Shown: positions 1 through 11,412 of the stretch, piece by piece
How positions within the stretch are numbered: position 1 is the stretch's first letter
How the letters are laid out: the number at the start of each line of letters is the position of its first letter
Origin: Phycomyces nitens
Taxonomy: Eukaryota > Mucoromycota > Mucoromycetes > Mucorales > Phycomycetaceae
Direction: 5' to 3'
Length of the DNA stretch: 64,000 nt
Assembly: GCA_022702545.1 (NCBI GenBank)
Contig: JAHRBC010000003.1
Span: 682,001 to 746,000 of the forward strand
Made by a program: the position numbers and the translations under genes
Notes under the pieces: generated by a model
Told to the model about the DNA's origin: nothing
Database searches by the model: none
What the model saw: only the letters and a program-made list of their open reading frames with translations

Positions 1-1228
1 CATTCGGAGGAATCTCCCAGACCGTCCAGTCGTGATATTCCAGTGAAATTGGGTCAATAAGTTCAGAGGTGTGTAATCTGAGGTCCTCCAGAGTCATTAA
101 CCCACCACGGGATTGAACGGCTGCCACGATAGATTCTGCCACTCTGCCCTTGTAGAATCCATCATGGCCTTGGGCTGCCAATGCCTTGAAGGTGCTTTGA
201 GATTTAAGAATTAGGACAAACAAAGTTGCCTAGAATCAAATATGCTTACCTTGCCAGCTCTGGAAGCGTGATGATTTCGCCTTCAGTAGGTGCGCGTCCA
301 TTGATCAGGTACTCTATCGAAGAATTGGGATTGAGCTCCTTTAGCTGATCTTGTTCTGCTCTCCACTACAAACATATAAAAGTCAATAATAGCGGTTAGA
401 TCCGGGCTAAACTCACTCCATAGGCAGATATCTGCGACACTGGATATCTAGATAATAGTCAGTATTTGGTCAACTTGAGCGGTATAGATTACCCGTTCTC
501 GGCCAGATCAATTGCTGGGGTCAATACATCTTTCAGATCCACCTTTCCAGACCCAAAGACCTTGACAGTGTCTACCCAAGCAGCAGCAGCGCCAGGGACA
601 GTGACGGCATGAGCAGAAGTGCTGGGCAAAACTCTTTGGTTGATTTGGTCAACCTTACGAATGTGCTCGAGTGTCAAGGCAGCAGGAGTTCTGGACAAAT
701 GGTGTTGTTTAGAGAAAAAAAAAGCTTTAAAGCCACTTTGTCGTACCTTCCAGATCCATTCAGACCCCGGACAGTTTTTGATTTTGCATCATAGTAAAGA
801 CAAAACGCATCACCACCAATGCCAGTAGATCCAGGCTCTATAAGCACAACCATTAATTTCAATTCTGTAAGCAGATATTCACATTACTTACCAGTTACAT
901 TGAGGGCAGCGGCTATATAGAAATAATAGCAATAATATTAATGATAATGTTTAGAGATCAAATGGACATCTAGACTGCCTTACCCACAGCCACTGCAGCA
1001 TCCTAGTTACACAATGTGAGTAAAGGCTTTGTATGTATCATGATCCTCCTTACTGCAGCATTTCCTCCCCTCTTGAGGATGTCAATGCCAGCCTGGGTTG
1101 CAAGAGGCTGACTAAGAATATCAATGAGATCATCTGGAATTTAGGTGCCACCTTTCTTACGTGCTGGCCACCATGGCATGAGTGCCATAGACCGTCGAAC
1201 GTCGAGAGATAAAAGGTAGTTGTGACAT
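1..1228 (-). CDS. Gamma-glutamyltranspeptidase family protein (5' part; 3' end beyond the window)
   Basis: N-terminal part of a gamma-glutamyltransferase-type Ntn hydrolase, which moves or hydrolyses gamma-glutamyl groups (glutathione metabolism). The start ATG is taken at 1226-1228. Short exons join in frame to give HAMVAST, then [43 protein letters not shown] and [20 protein letters not shown]. This is the conserved start of the family (the GGNAADAAVA and GGDAF blocks). At the left edge the frame reads [12 protein letters not shown], again typical. Introns are 45-100 bases with GT-AG ends. The catalytic threonine that begins the small subunit lies beyond the edge, so activity cannot be judged. 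No signal peptide is visible, so it resembles the bacterial YwrD/soluble branch more than secreted eukaryotic GGT; that last point is inference. Confidence 0.88.
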
Positions 1229-1555
1229 TATAAACAAAGAAGAAGAAGAAAGAGAGGACATCCGAGAACCGGAAATAATTAATTAAATAATTTGTTCCTA
1301 GCTGGCTTTCAAAACATTTGGCCTTTATGTTGTTGTTTTTTAGAGCGAGAAAAAAGAAAGAAAGAAAGGTACTTTTTTTATTTATTTATTTTTCTAAATG
1401 GTTGGTGAAGGCATTGTACAAGATGTGGTGAATGATAAAGGGGATTTTGTTCTACAGTATTAAGAGATATATAAAAAAAGATGAATGGTTTTTTTGAGAT
1501 GCGAAATGTATAAAGAAGACTAGAAAATGAAACAAGAGCTTTTTTGTTTGGGATT

Positions 1556-3418
1556 TTAGATCATGATGTCAATCTCCTCGTCCATGTCCTCGTCCACCTC
1601 TTCAAAATACTTCTTTGGTACTTCTGGCAAGGATGTTGGAGGACTTGGGTTAGTCTGGTGGGCAATTGTCTGGTTCGCAGTAACCCCAAGATCCATTTGC
1701 TCATCTCTGTAGATCGCTCCTTCTTCATCACTCTGACTGTCGTTGTCTGAGGGTGCAAGCATATCTTCAAGCATACGACGCTTGTGAAGGGCTGCCCTCC
1801 GCTTGGGACGAGTGACCGCAATGCTATCTTCATCCACAACTGCAGCAACTGCCAGCGACATCATTGTGTCCTCATCCTGGACACGTTTGGATCGTTTGGT
1901 GGACTTGTTGGATGACTTGCGGATGTTTTTGGGAGAGGATTGAGGGGGGAGGTTGGCCATGGAGATAGGACCATCAGTGTCGATTCGCTGTTTCTGTCTT
2001 GGCTTGCGTGCCTTGCGCTGTCTCTGAACTGGACGTGCCAGACTCTTGGTTACTTTGGATTTGGAATCAATATCATCTTCATCATCTTCATCATCATCTG
2101 AACTCTTGGACACTGCGGGTCTGGTGCGAGGACCCTTGCGAGGTGAGGGCAGGGCAGATGATGCTTTGTGAGCCGGTTTCTCTTGGACAATAAAGTCCTC
2201 CACATTCACACCTGGACCACCATTCTGTTCTATAATGCATGCTTCGACATAGGACAGCAGTCTGACGAGCTGGTCGCGAGCAAGACACGAAAGATCAATC
2301 TCGACCTCATTGTTCTGACAGCCGACATTTTCAGATGAGATGATTGTGAGGATACCTGGTAGTTTGTCTGGATGGAGCTGGTGAGTGATCTTGTCCAACA
2401 CGGATTCTTCCATCTGTCGCTTGTGCATGTATGCATATGCCACTGGAGACGAGGCGGGGGCATGTCCAGCAGGCTGATCCGACTCTGACTCGGATTCATC
2501 CGAGGAGTAGCTTGCACGACGACGGCTGTTGAGATTTGCAACCGTGGTTGGGATGACGACGTTGTTTTCTTCGTCGGAAGAGTCAGAATCTGAAGAGTCA
2601 GAGCCTGAAGATGATGATGATCCAGATGAACTACTCGAGTCTCTTCTTCTCTTAAAGGGCATTGCGGGCTCAAGAATGGTCTCGAGAGGCTCTACCATGG
2701 TTGGCAGACAGTCGGGTGACTGCGACTGATCCTGGACATCAATGCTATAGTCAGAGACCTCTAGTGAATCGATCTCAAGTGGAGACTGAGGAAGAGACGA
2801 TCCAGAGATTGGAGGACTGATGAGATCAAAAGAGATGTCGGTGGGAGCTAAGGCAGGATCAATAAATACAGATACTCGAGGACTGCCTTGACGTCACTTG
2901 TGACTTACCAAATGTTAATTCATCGTAAAAGCCATTGTTTGTAGGATCATTAAAGTTGAAGCCATCCTGGCCAAAAAGATCCTGGAGATGGATCGATTGA
3001 GCATAGAGTTGAGAGTCAAAGCCATCGAGACAGGCCATTGAGTCTGTCTGCCAGGGCTGCTGCAGCCAAGAAGCGACCGATTCACTAGTCAAGGTGTTAT
3101 TATTAGAGATCTGCAGTCGCTGTTGGTACCACTGTAGATTTCTTACTTCATCATCAATTCTTGAACTTCTCCTGTCAGATCCTCAACTGGGCCCTCTACT
3201 GGCCAGAGTGGATTGGCCAGGAGATTTGCAAGTGAATCTTGATCATTGATCACATTCTGATCTTCATTCTGATCCTTGTTAAAGGACATTGAAAACTCCT
3301 CATTCTGACCGAGATCGTTATTTGACGCGAGTTGGTGGGCAATGGTAACTCTATAAAAGATATATGTTAACAATCTGCGTGGTTGGTTCCTGTGTTTTCC
3401 TTACCCTCCAGAGGTCAT
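1556..3418 (-). CDS. FAM199X-like acidic nuclear-type protein
   Basis: Four coding exons: start ATG at 3416-3418 (MTSGG), then exons ending near 3147, 2909 and 1556. Total about 545 residues. The N-terminal half is Asn/Asp/Gln-rich. A serine/acidic stretch near residues 185-220 follows an RRR cluster (possible nuclear localisation). The only compact, conserved-looking part runs from VLDKITHQLHPDKLPGILTI through EVEIDLSCLARDQLVRLLSY to VEACIIEQ. I recognise this as the core block of the FAM199X family (a metazoan/fungal family of unknown function). The rest is basic and acidic low complexity, ending DEDMDEEIDIMI. The large acidic/basic content suggests a chromatin or transcription role, but that is inference. 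The family match comes from memory of the block, so it is moderate. Confidence 0.7.
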
Positions 3419-4618
3419 TGTGATTTAATTTTTTAAGAAATTATTGCTTTTGAGTGTGTGGGTATGATGGACAAGCCAATTCCAACTTTCTGATCGAGCT
3501 CTCTTTCTCTTTTCCTCAAAGTAAGATATACAAATATAGTTTTTTTTATATATATATTTATATATATTTTTGTATATATATATATATTTATATAAAACAG
3601 ATATATTCAAAATACACTCTTTGTACAATATTCGTGTGTATTTCTTGTTGTTGCTGTTGCTGTTTTTTGTTGCTGTTTGTTGTTGTTGTATGTAAAATTA
3701 ACACCAAGAAATAATAACAGCAGCTTCTTTCTTTTTCTTCTTTTTTTCTTTTTCGAGTCTGTTTCCTCGGATCAAGTTCGTTTTGTTTAAAGAGGTAGGG
3801 TAAGCGGCCACAAAGACGTAAAGAGTCTGCCGGTAAAGAAGAAGAAAGAAGAGAGAGCAAGCCGAAAAGGAACAAGCAAAATAACAAAAAAAATTATACA
3901 AAAATATTGTGCAATCTGAGGCTATAAAAACCTTTTTTTTAAAGAAAAAAAAAAGTGAGACTGTTAAAGCCAAGCAAGAAAGCAATTTTTTCTCTCTCTC
4001 TAAACAGATTGAGACTCCGATAATTGACCCAAGCAATAAACATTGGCAAGGTATTTACTTTACTTTATTGCTTATTTATATTTAGGGAGCTCTATTCTAA
4101 ATTTAAGCTTGCTTGCATCACCTTTCCCAGCCATTTCTAGTGCTGTTATTGCAAGTTGTTCTACAGCTCTAAATATCAATGCAGACTAGCCAGTTATTAT
4201 TATTTTTATTACTTTGGGTATTATGATTATTTTATTTTACTTGTATATAAAAAAATGAAAAAACGTGACGTGTTTAGTAAATTTTATTGTATGTAACTGG
4301 CACATCCAATCATCTACTTTTAACCCTGAACCCAAGCACTGGGAAACAACAAATAGACCCCGGTTCCACAAAAGGAAGTCTGTGCAAGTGTGTATAAAAA
4401 GTATAATTCATTTATTTATATGATTATTGCAAATATATATATATGTGTATATACATACATATTCGTTAAAATAATAAGAATAATAATAAGAATAATAATA
4501 AGAATACTAATATAATAGAATAGAATATAATAATAAAAATAATATTAAAATGCCAAACAATTCAGACTATCAAAGTCTTTTTTAGTTTTCTGTCAACAAT
4601 AGAGATATTAAAGAGGCC
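3419..4618. other. Intergenic region; low complexity, no gene seen
   Basis: Upstream DNA of the FAM199X-like gene and downstream DNA of the AMP-binding enzyme. It holds poly-T and (TA)n runs near 3540-3600, GTT/GCT-rich trinucleotide tracts near 3645-3690, and AATAAT-type tracts near 4465-4550. Open frames here come from these tracts. A TGACGTG element lies near 4266. Confidence 0.6.
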
Positions 4619-6653
4619 TCAAAGGCTTGTCTGTCTGTCTTCCTCAATCGCATTCATTCGAATCACCGCACGAAGAATCTTTCCTGCTGCTGTTCGTGGA
4701 AACTTCTCAAGGAACCTGACTCCACCACGCAGATGCTTAAGGTCAATAAGTTGGCTGTTGGCATATTTGCAAAGCTCATCTGCAAGTCCTGGAGTCTTTT
4801 CGGTTCCTGGAACAAGTACAACAAAAGCTGTAATCATTTCTGTAGCCAAGTCTGTCGAATATATTCCAATTACTGAGCACTCGGATATCAATGGGTGTGT
4901 CATCTACAGGCAATCTTTAGTCTTTTTCTTTCTTTCTTTCTTTTTTTCTTGCCAACCTAATCACTTACCAGAATATCCTCAATCTCGCCAGGGCAAATCT
5001 AAGTAAAGGAGTCCAGTGGGTTAAAAGCTTTCAATTGGTCAACATTTACATACATGATTCAAGAGGTACTTTATCAAATCCTTTGATCGATCCACATAAA
5101 AGAACCTTCCATTCTCATCCCTGCGAACGAGATCTCCAGTGTGGAAGAACCCTTCGTGATCAAACGCCTCGGCTGTCTTTACTGGATTAAGATAGTAGCC
5201 CTGCAAGTACATTGTCAGTATCTTTCAAATGTCTTACCAGTATCCTTACCTGTGCCACCGTGGGTCCCTTGACACAAAGTTCGCCCATCTCATCAAGCCC
5301 TACCTCTGAACCATACAATCAGTCTATGAACAATTGTCAGTTTTCCCAGTTCTCCCAGCTTACCCTGTCCATCATCCCCAATAATCTTTAGGATGTTTCC
5401 GTCCTGTACTACTCCCAGGCTTCCGACCTGGACCGTCTCGAGAATGGTCTTGAAGAAACAGGTGTTTTCAGTCATTGCATACTTGTTGATAACAGGTATT
5501 CCAAAGCGGTCATAAAACGCTCTTGCAGAACTATTGTCCAGGAACGCGCCAGTACAGATGAATACATTGAGAGACGAAAGATCATAGCTTCTGTAGGTAG
5601 GATCCTTGACAAGGTAGGTAATTGTCCATGGAGGACTAGCGCACAGTCCGACCTTGTACTTTTGAATAGTATTGCAGAGATCACGAAGGTTGTATCTGTG
5701 CAAGAGAAAGGTCTCGACACCATGCATTATACAATAATGAAGGTTGATGATTAGAGCACTGGCATGGTGAAACTCCACATGAGAAACGGCTCTTGTTTCC
5801 ACTTTAGACCATGCGTCTTTAGCCATCAGACAGGCATTAACATTGAATTGACTAGATTATATATATATATATCATTTTTCTTTTAGAAATGCCAAGACCA
5901 CAGAACACAAATAAGCATTAAACATTTACCTCATCATCACTGCCTTTTTGACGCCAGATGTTCCAGATGTAAAATAGAGAAAGGCAGGTTTGGTGAGGAT
6001 CTCCTGCTCAGTGAGCTTCACGGGTGGTCTGGTAACTCCATAGCTGTAGAGTATCTGTTTGTAAGGCATCACACCTCGAAGTTTGCGAGGTCCAAACAAA
6101 AGAATATGACTCTTTGGCAAACCAATGATCTTGGCTGCCTCTAGACATTTGTTCAAGGTGTGCTTATGGGCAATGAGGAGCTTTGGACGAACGACCTGTA
6201 GATCCTTAACCAGAAGGTCTGTAGGGAGACTATGTTCTACTGGACAAGCGATTCCACCTTTTAAGAAAAAATACAAGTAAAGATCAGAGATCAGAGATCG
6301 ACTGTATGGGATCTTGTTATTACCTGCTGCAACTATGCCATGCATGGCTACTGGATAATTGATCTAATTGAGAATATATTGAGATCCTAATGACAGCACG
6401 TCAATCTTCTTACTTGGTTGGGAGAGCAAACGGCCACCACATCTCCACGCTGAATGTTAAAGATCTGCTGAAGACCAGACGAGAACTTGGTGACCTGGGT
6501 GACTAGACCTCCATAGGTAATGAAATTATCGACATTGTCATTGTCGATAAACACCTTTCGATCCAATGGCAAGTTGCGTGCATTGGTAAACAGCAAGTCA
6601 TAGCCACTGATGACAGGGATGGGTTCAGGAAGAGGTGCGCCAACAAAGACCAT
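4619..6653 (-). CDS. Divergent acyl-CoA synthetase / 4-coumarate-CoA-ligase-family enzyme (ANL superfamily)
   Basis: AMP-forming adenylating enzyme in about eight exons, start at 6653. Exon 1 ends VVAVCSPNQ and joins INYPVAMHGIVAAGGIACPV, the usual early block. Then come the phosphate-loop-like YFTSGTSGVKKAVMM, the A5-like NKYAMTE, GYYLNPVKTAEAFDHEGFFH with TGD, VDRSKDLIKY and the C-terminal lysine motif PRTAAGKILR. Family order and length (about 540 residues) fit a 4CL/luciferase-type enzyme. Several motifs are off consensus: TSGTTG-x-PKG is GTSGVKKAV, YG-MTE is YAMTE, and the hinge KG after IKY is LLNH. The C-terminus (RQTSL) is not a good PTS1 peroxisome signal. Substrate unknown. It may have altered or weak activity; the catalytic lysine and HTGD are kept. 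Confidence 0.85.
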
Positions 6654-8309
6654 GTTAAGAGATGATTTGGGATTGTCAGAATACTAAAGACAAAGACAAA
6701 GAGAGAAACTAAAGATCAGGGTATTTATATGTAATTATCAAACACTGCAATAAAGCCATGTCTTAATACCGAGCCACAACCAACAGAGAGATCGAACAAG
6801 AGAAGGAAGAAAAAAAAAAGTTTAATCTCTATGATCAAACGATGGGTCTCGATAGAAAAAATAGAGTGAGTTGCGGCTATATGCAAATATCTGATTTTCA
6901 TTTGAATGATTCGTGATTGGAGTTCAGGGTCCTTGTTCGTTTCTGATTTGGATTATGCTTTGGTATATTAAATATGACAATACAGCCTTGGGATTACTGG
7001 TACATAAATCCAAAGTGGCATTCAAGCGGCAGAAAGATCTAGCCAAAAATAAATGCCAGTGATAATGGTGCCCAAGAGCCTTGTTAATCGCTTTATACCG
7101 GTTGTACCAGCCATCTGGACATAATTGCACTCAATTGATGTTTTAATGATAAATAAAACGTATATATATATATATATATTTCTAAATTATTTGGGCATGG
7201 AAATTATATATAATTGTTTGGTTTTTTAAGAATACAAATATTGAAATTCGCGTGATAGAGTGAGCAGTTTATTATTATTATTATTTTAAAAACAACAAAT
7301 GCCATTGATAAATACATCTCGCCTTGCCGGACATTTGATATTAAAACTTATTGCAGTATTTTTAGGCCTTTATAAATATACATTTATGATAAAACTCAAA
7401 TATCGATAAAAGCGATATATTAGATGCCTGATGTATGAATTGGAATAGTATTTGGAATTCAAAACATAGAATTTATTTATAGACTGCAGAAAACCGCATT
7501 GTATGCATCTGGCTGCTTCCAAGCGTATCCGACATAAACCCGTATGGTTGTGGTCGTGGTCGTAAGAAATAGGTATAATTATAAATTGAAACATTCTTTT
7601 GGGGGTTTTTCAATCAGGAATTCCAGAATAATAGGAAATGGTTGTAATTCTTGTAATTCTTGTAATTCTTGTAATTCTTGTAAAAAAGAAAAAAGAAAAT
7701 CACTGCTATCGTTGTTTTGAAGAAATCCCGTTTCTGAAAATCATTTATTTATTAAATAATGCTTTATTGCGATTGGATATTCATCAAGCGGGCTCGGCAA
7801 AAACAGATTATGCTCATCATTGCTCGTCCTTTTGGCGACAATGTGGCTGGTAAATTAAAAAATTGCAAGTGGAATTGTGCACATGTAGATTATCAATTTC
7901 AGGCAAACTTGACTCTATCTGTAGCCAAGGTGTTCGCGTTAATTTTGGGTCCAAACACCCTCTTTATATATATATATAATTGCTAAATAATATGGCAAGA
8001 CAAATTCAATTTCATAAAACAAGAAATCAAATGTTAAGATTAAGCGTATATTTGAGTTGGGTGGCTATTTCAATAAGCCAATCATCCTCAATCTCGGCTC
8101 AGTCACTTTTGTCGGAATCTAAAAACAAGAAAGGCTCAATTTGGAGTCTTTGGCCATACTCCTGCTTTTTTTATATATATATTTAATTCTCTTTATTTTC
8201 AACGACCAAAAATAAAAATAAAAAGAAGAAGAAGAAAGGACGTTTCGTAATCACCAATTCTTTTTGACCACCACCACCATAACAATTCAGCATAGTTTAA
8301 AGAGAACCA
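6654..8309. other. Divergent intergenic region
   Basis: Lies between two divergent genes (AMP-binding enzyme and RhoGAP). AT-rich, with an (AT)n run near 7160-7180, an ATT run near 7270 and a 9-bp tandem repeat at 7642-7683. Two slightly GC-richer islands (6900-7130 and 7780-7850) have open frames on both strands, but I recognise no product and call no gene. Confidence 0.5.
7642..7683. repeat. Tandem repeat, 9-bp unit TTGTAATTC, about 4.7 copies
   Basis: The unit TTGTAATTC repeats four full times and then partly. It makes the artificial VILVILVIL frame. It looks like a minisatellite in intergenic DNA. Confidence 0.9.
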
Positions 8310-11300
8310 ATGTCTCTCTCTAAACCCGAAGAGGTAACATGAGCCTCACCAGCCAGAACCAGCCTGATAGGTTTCAAACCAGACTCGCAATGTCTGGGCA
8401 TTCCAAGGTTCTCATAACATGTATGTTTGTAGTTTCCCAATATCGAGCTCCACGCAGACTATATCAAGAAAGTAGTTAAATGGACCACCAATGATCTCGA
8501 TAGACTGCAGGCGCTTTTAAAAGCACGGTATTGTTTAGAGTGCAAATTATCCAAGGCCACCTTGGATTCTGTTTTGCTAATATAGTCGCCAATCACAGAA
8601 TCGCTGCTGAAGAGGCCTATGTGGCTTCTCTGCAAAAGATTACAAAGAACATTGCTGTGCCCATACGTGAACCAGTACCGTTCTTTGGAGACGATCCAGA
8701 ATTCCAGCGCACATCGCTTCAAAAAGCAACCTTTAAATACGAAGCATTTGTTGGAAAGACGGTTGAGTTGCGCAATGCACTTATTGCGTCCATGAAGTAT
8801 GAATTGGAGACACTGGCAAGAGCAAGGGCAAGTAGACTTGAGAGATGATGAAAACAAGTATATTGATTCTACCAAATTATCCAGGCTGAACAAGAGCCTC
8901 GTAAAAAGGAAATAAAGACCCTTTTAGAGATTGGAAACAAGCCATACATTGACTTTAGGACAAAAGAGCTTCCAAAGGTGAGCTTACTAGAGATATTTTG
9001 ACGGCTCTCCTAAACCGCTATCTAAGCTGGAAAGAGCCTATTCAGCCCGGTGCAGTGACCTTGCAACATCAAAGAGCCAGCTTGAACAGCAGTTAAAGAT
9101 ACACCAGCAACAAATGCAATTGAATTCAGGAGACCGCAACATTGACAGCCTGGATACTGATTCCTACTCATCAACCTCACGCCACTCGACTGACGAGGCT
9201 TCCAAAAAGTCGTTTGAGAGTGCGCAGGAGGGAGATGGCCCAAACACTGTGGCCATTAGTGCGCCTGATACACATCACAGGAAGAAGCACAGTGGGTTTA
9301 TGGCCAGTGTGATGACGCAGCTTGCAAACGCAGCAGCAGCAGCATCAGCCACGAATGCATTCATAGATACCTCCAAGCACAATGTGAAATTTGCAAAGCT
9401 AAAAAAGGAAATTCACGATGCTGGTAAGCTAGTGTTATTTGAGCCCAGTTAGACTCATGATTCTCAGACCAGGAATACAGAGGGGGTATCTTTAGACTTG
9501 AGACCCTAAGAAAGTCCCAGATGCTCAAGATGGAGAGTGCAAAGAGGGTAAAGTATGGAGATGGTAAAGCGTAGGCTAACATACTTTAACAGGGAATGGA
9601 AAACGAACTGAGGCTAAAGACAGAGATTACCAGAAATGTGCTCCACAATGTGCTGACCAAAGAAAAGGAAACCCTGGAAAAAGAGACAGAGGTTGGTGGA
9701 ACACGAGTATAAAGAGAGAGAGAGAGATATTAATTGATCTTCTCTAGCTCACCAACACCTCCCTCAGAATAAAAGATGGAATAAACCAGGAAGAGGACAT
9801 GAAACTTTTCCTATCGGAATATGAGAACCATAACTTTGTCACACCTTTGCCTGTACACTACCGAAACTACTCCTATGGGGAATGTAAAGGTAATTTGGGT
9901 GTGTTGGTTGCTAAAACTAACATACGTTCCATAAAGAACTCCTGTTTGGGTCGTCTCTCCAAGATTATTATGAGACCCACCAAAAGACCATTCCAGTCGT
10001 GGTTTCCAAGTGTATCAATGCAGTCGAGGATCTAGGTGGACTCAAGAAAGAGGGCATTTACCGTATATCTGGGCGCCAGACTAGCCTCGAGATACTCAAA
10101 CACAAGTTTGAACAAGATGAAAATGTCGACCTTATGGACAATTCGTTTGACGTGTTTACTATCGCGTCTGTCCTAAAGATCTACTTGCGTGAATTGGCCC
10201 AACCTCTGTTTAAATTTGACTTGCAGGCCAGAATGGATTATTCAAGTAAGAAAATCTAGTTAAATCCACAACCTCACCCACACGCGATGATTTGGCCTAT
10301 AGAAATCCCGGACAGTGTAGCGCGAATCAATGATTTACGGAGAAGAATTTCCATATTAACAGATCCCCACCGAGACACTCTATATATCCTCACCACCCAT
10401 TTGGCAAAGTAAGCCTTTGAGGATCAATTGTTGAATGTGTTAATAACACGTATTGTAAAGGGTGAATGAGAACAGTAATGTGAACAAGATGCATATCCAG
10501 AATCTATCGGTCATATTTACTCCGGCCATCTTCAAGGACTATAATCAGGCCGAAGTTCCAGGAGAATGGGCGAATGATGTTGTCTTTGAGGATCTTGTAT
10601 ACCATTATAAAGAAGTTTTCGGTTATGCTCCCATCGAAACACCTGAAGTTCCTGTGCCTGTTGCACAACATTCTAGTGTTCAACCGACAAGCTATTCCCA
10701 CAATCACAGTGATCCCAGGGTTACAATTCCCAACCAACCAAATCATGAAAGAGTTCTACTGTCCCCAATGACTGATTCTCCTCTACATCCAGAGGGGGAC
10801 GGCCAAGACCAAGTCAAGTCGCCCAAGAGGACTTTATATAAAGTACCTCCCTTGCCTCCCAGACAGAACGCTGGACATTTCGGGAATAGCTCGAATGATA
10901 TTCTGGCTACCGAAAAGGCATTGCCAGAATTGGCTGTCCAAAAGAATATTCTTCCTAGCCCGCAAAAGGCTCTGCCTAGGGTTTATGGACACAAGGCTTC
11001 CTTGTCAGAAGTATATTCACAAAAGGCTCTACCGGAAGCAATTGGACTAGCACCTGTCGCTCAAAAGGAGAGGCCAAAGTCAATTGGAGACTATTCTGCT
11101 CCTCCACCCGTCTATGAATTTGCTGCCCAGCCTTTACCGATCATTGATCCTCCGGTGGAAGTTGCGCAAAAGAAAAAGAGGCCGTCGCTTGGGAACATTA
11201 GAAATCGTTATTCCAGAAAAGATTCAGGACATCACAAGCCAATGCCAAAGAATGAGAACCTAAAATCCGAAAGACAAGAAGATACACAACCTCCAGTACC

Positions 11301-11412
11301 GGAGACTGTGACACCCGTGCAACCTCCACTTCACACACCTAGTATAGCCATCAACCCAACAGTGGCAAGTGAGCCTATTCAATCGAGTTCCCATGACGAC
11401 GACAAGCCATAA
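8310..11412 (+). CDS. F-BAR/RhoGAP protein (Rgd1/Rga8-like Rho GTPase-activating protein)
   Basis: GTPase-activating protein for a Rho-family GTPase, acting at the cell cortex in polarity. About eleven exons. Start chosen at 8310 because MSLSKPEE splices in phase (intron 8334-8432) to FPNIELHADYIKKVVKW, and the next intron (8528-8598) rebuilds LLKARIAAEEAYVASLQKI, a helical F-BAR-like (FCH) start. Further helical exons follow (LERAYSARCSDLATSKSQL region), with an Ala/Ser-rich insert near 9150-9340. The RhoGAP domain spans about 9940-10620: IPVVVSKCINAVEDLGG, the arginine finger in KEGIYRISG, FTIASVLKIYLRELAQPLF, and NKMHIQNLSVIFTP. The C-terminal 250 residues are Pro/Lys-rich and disordered (PPLPPR, an SH3-ligand type). 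The F-BAR call is weaker than the RhoGAP call. Confidence 0.87.
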
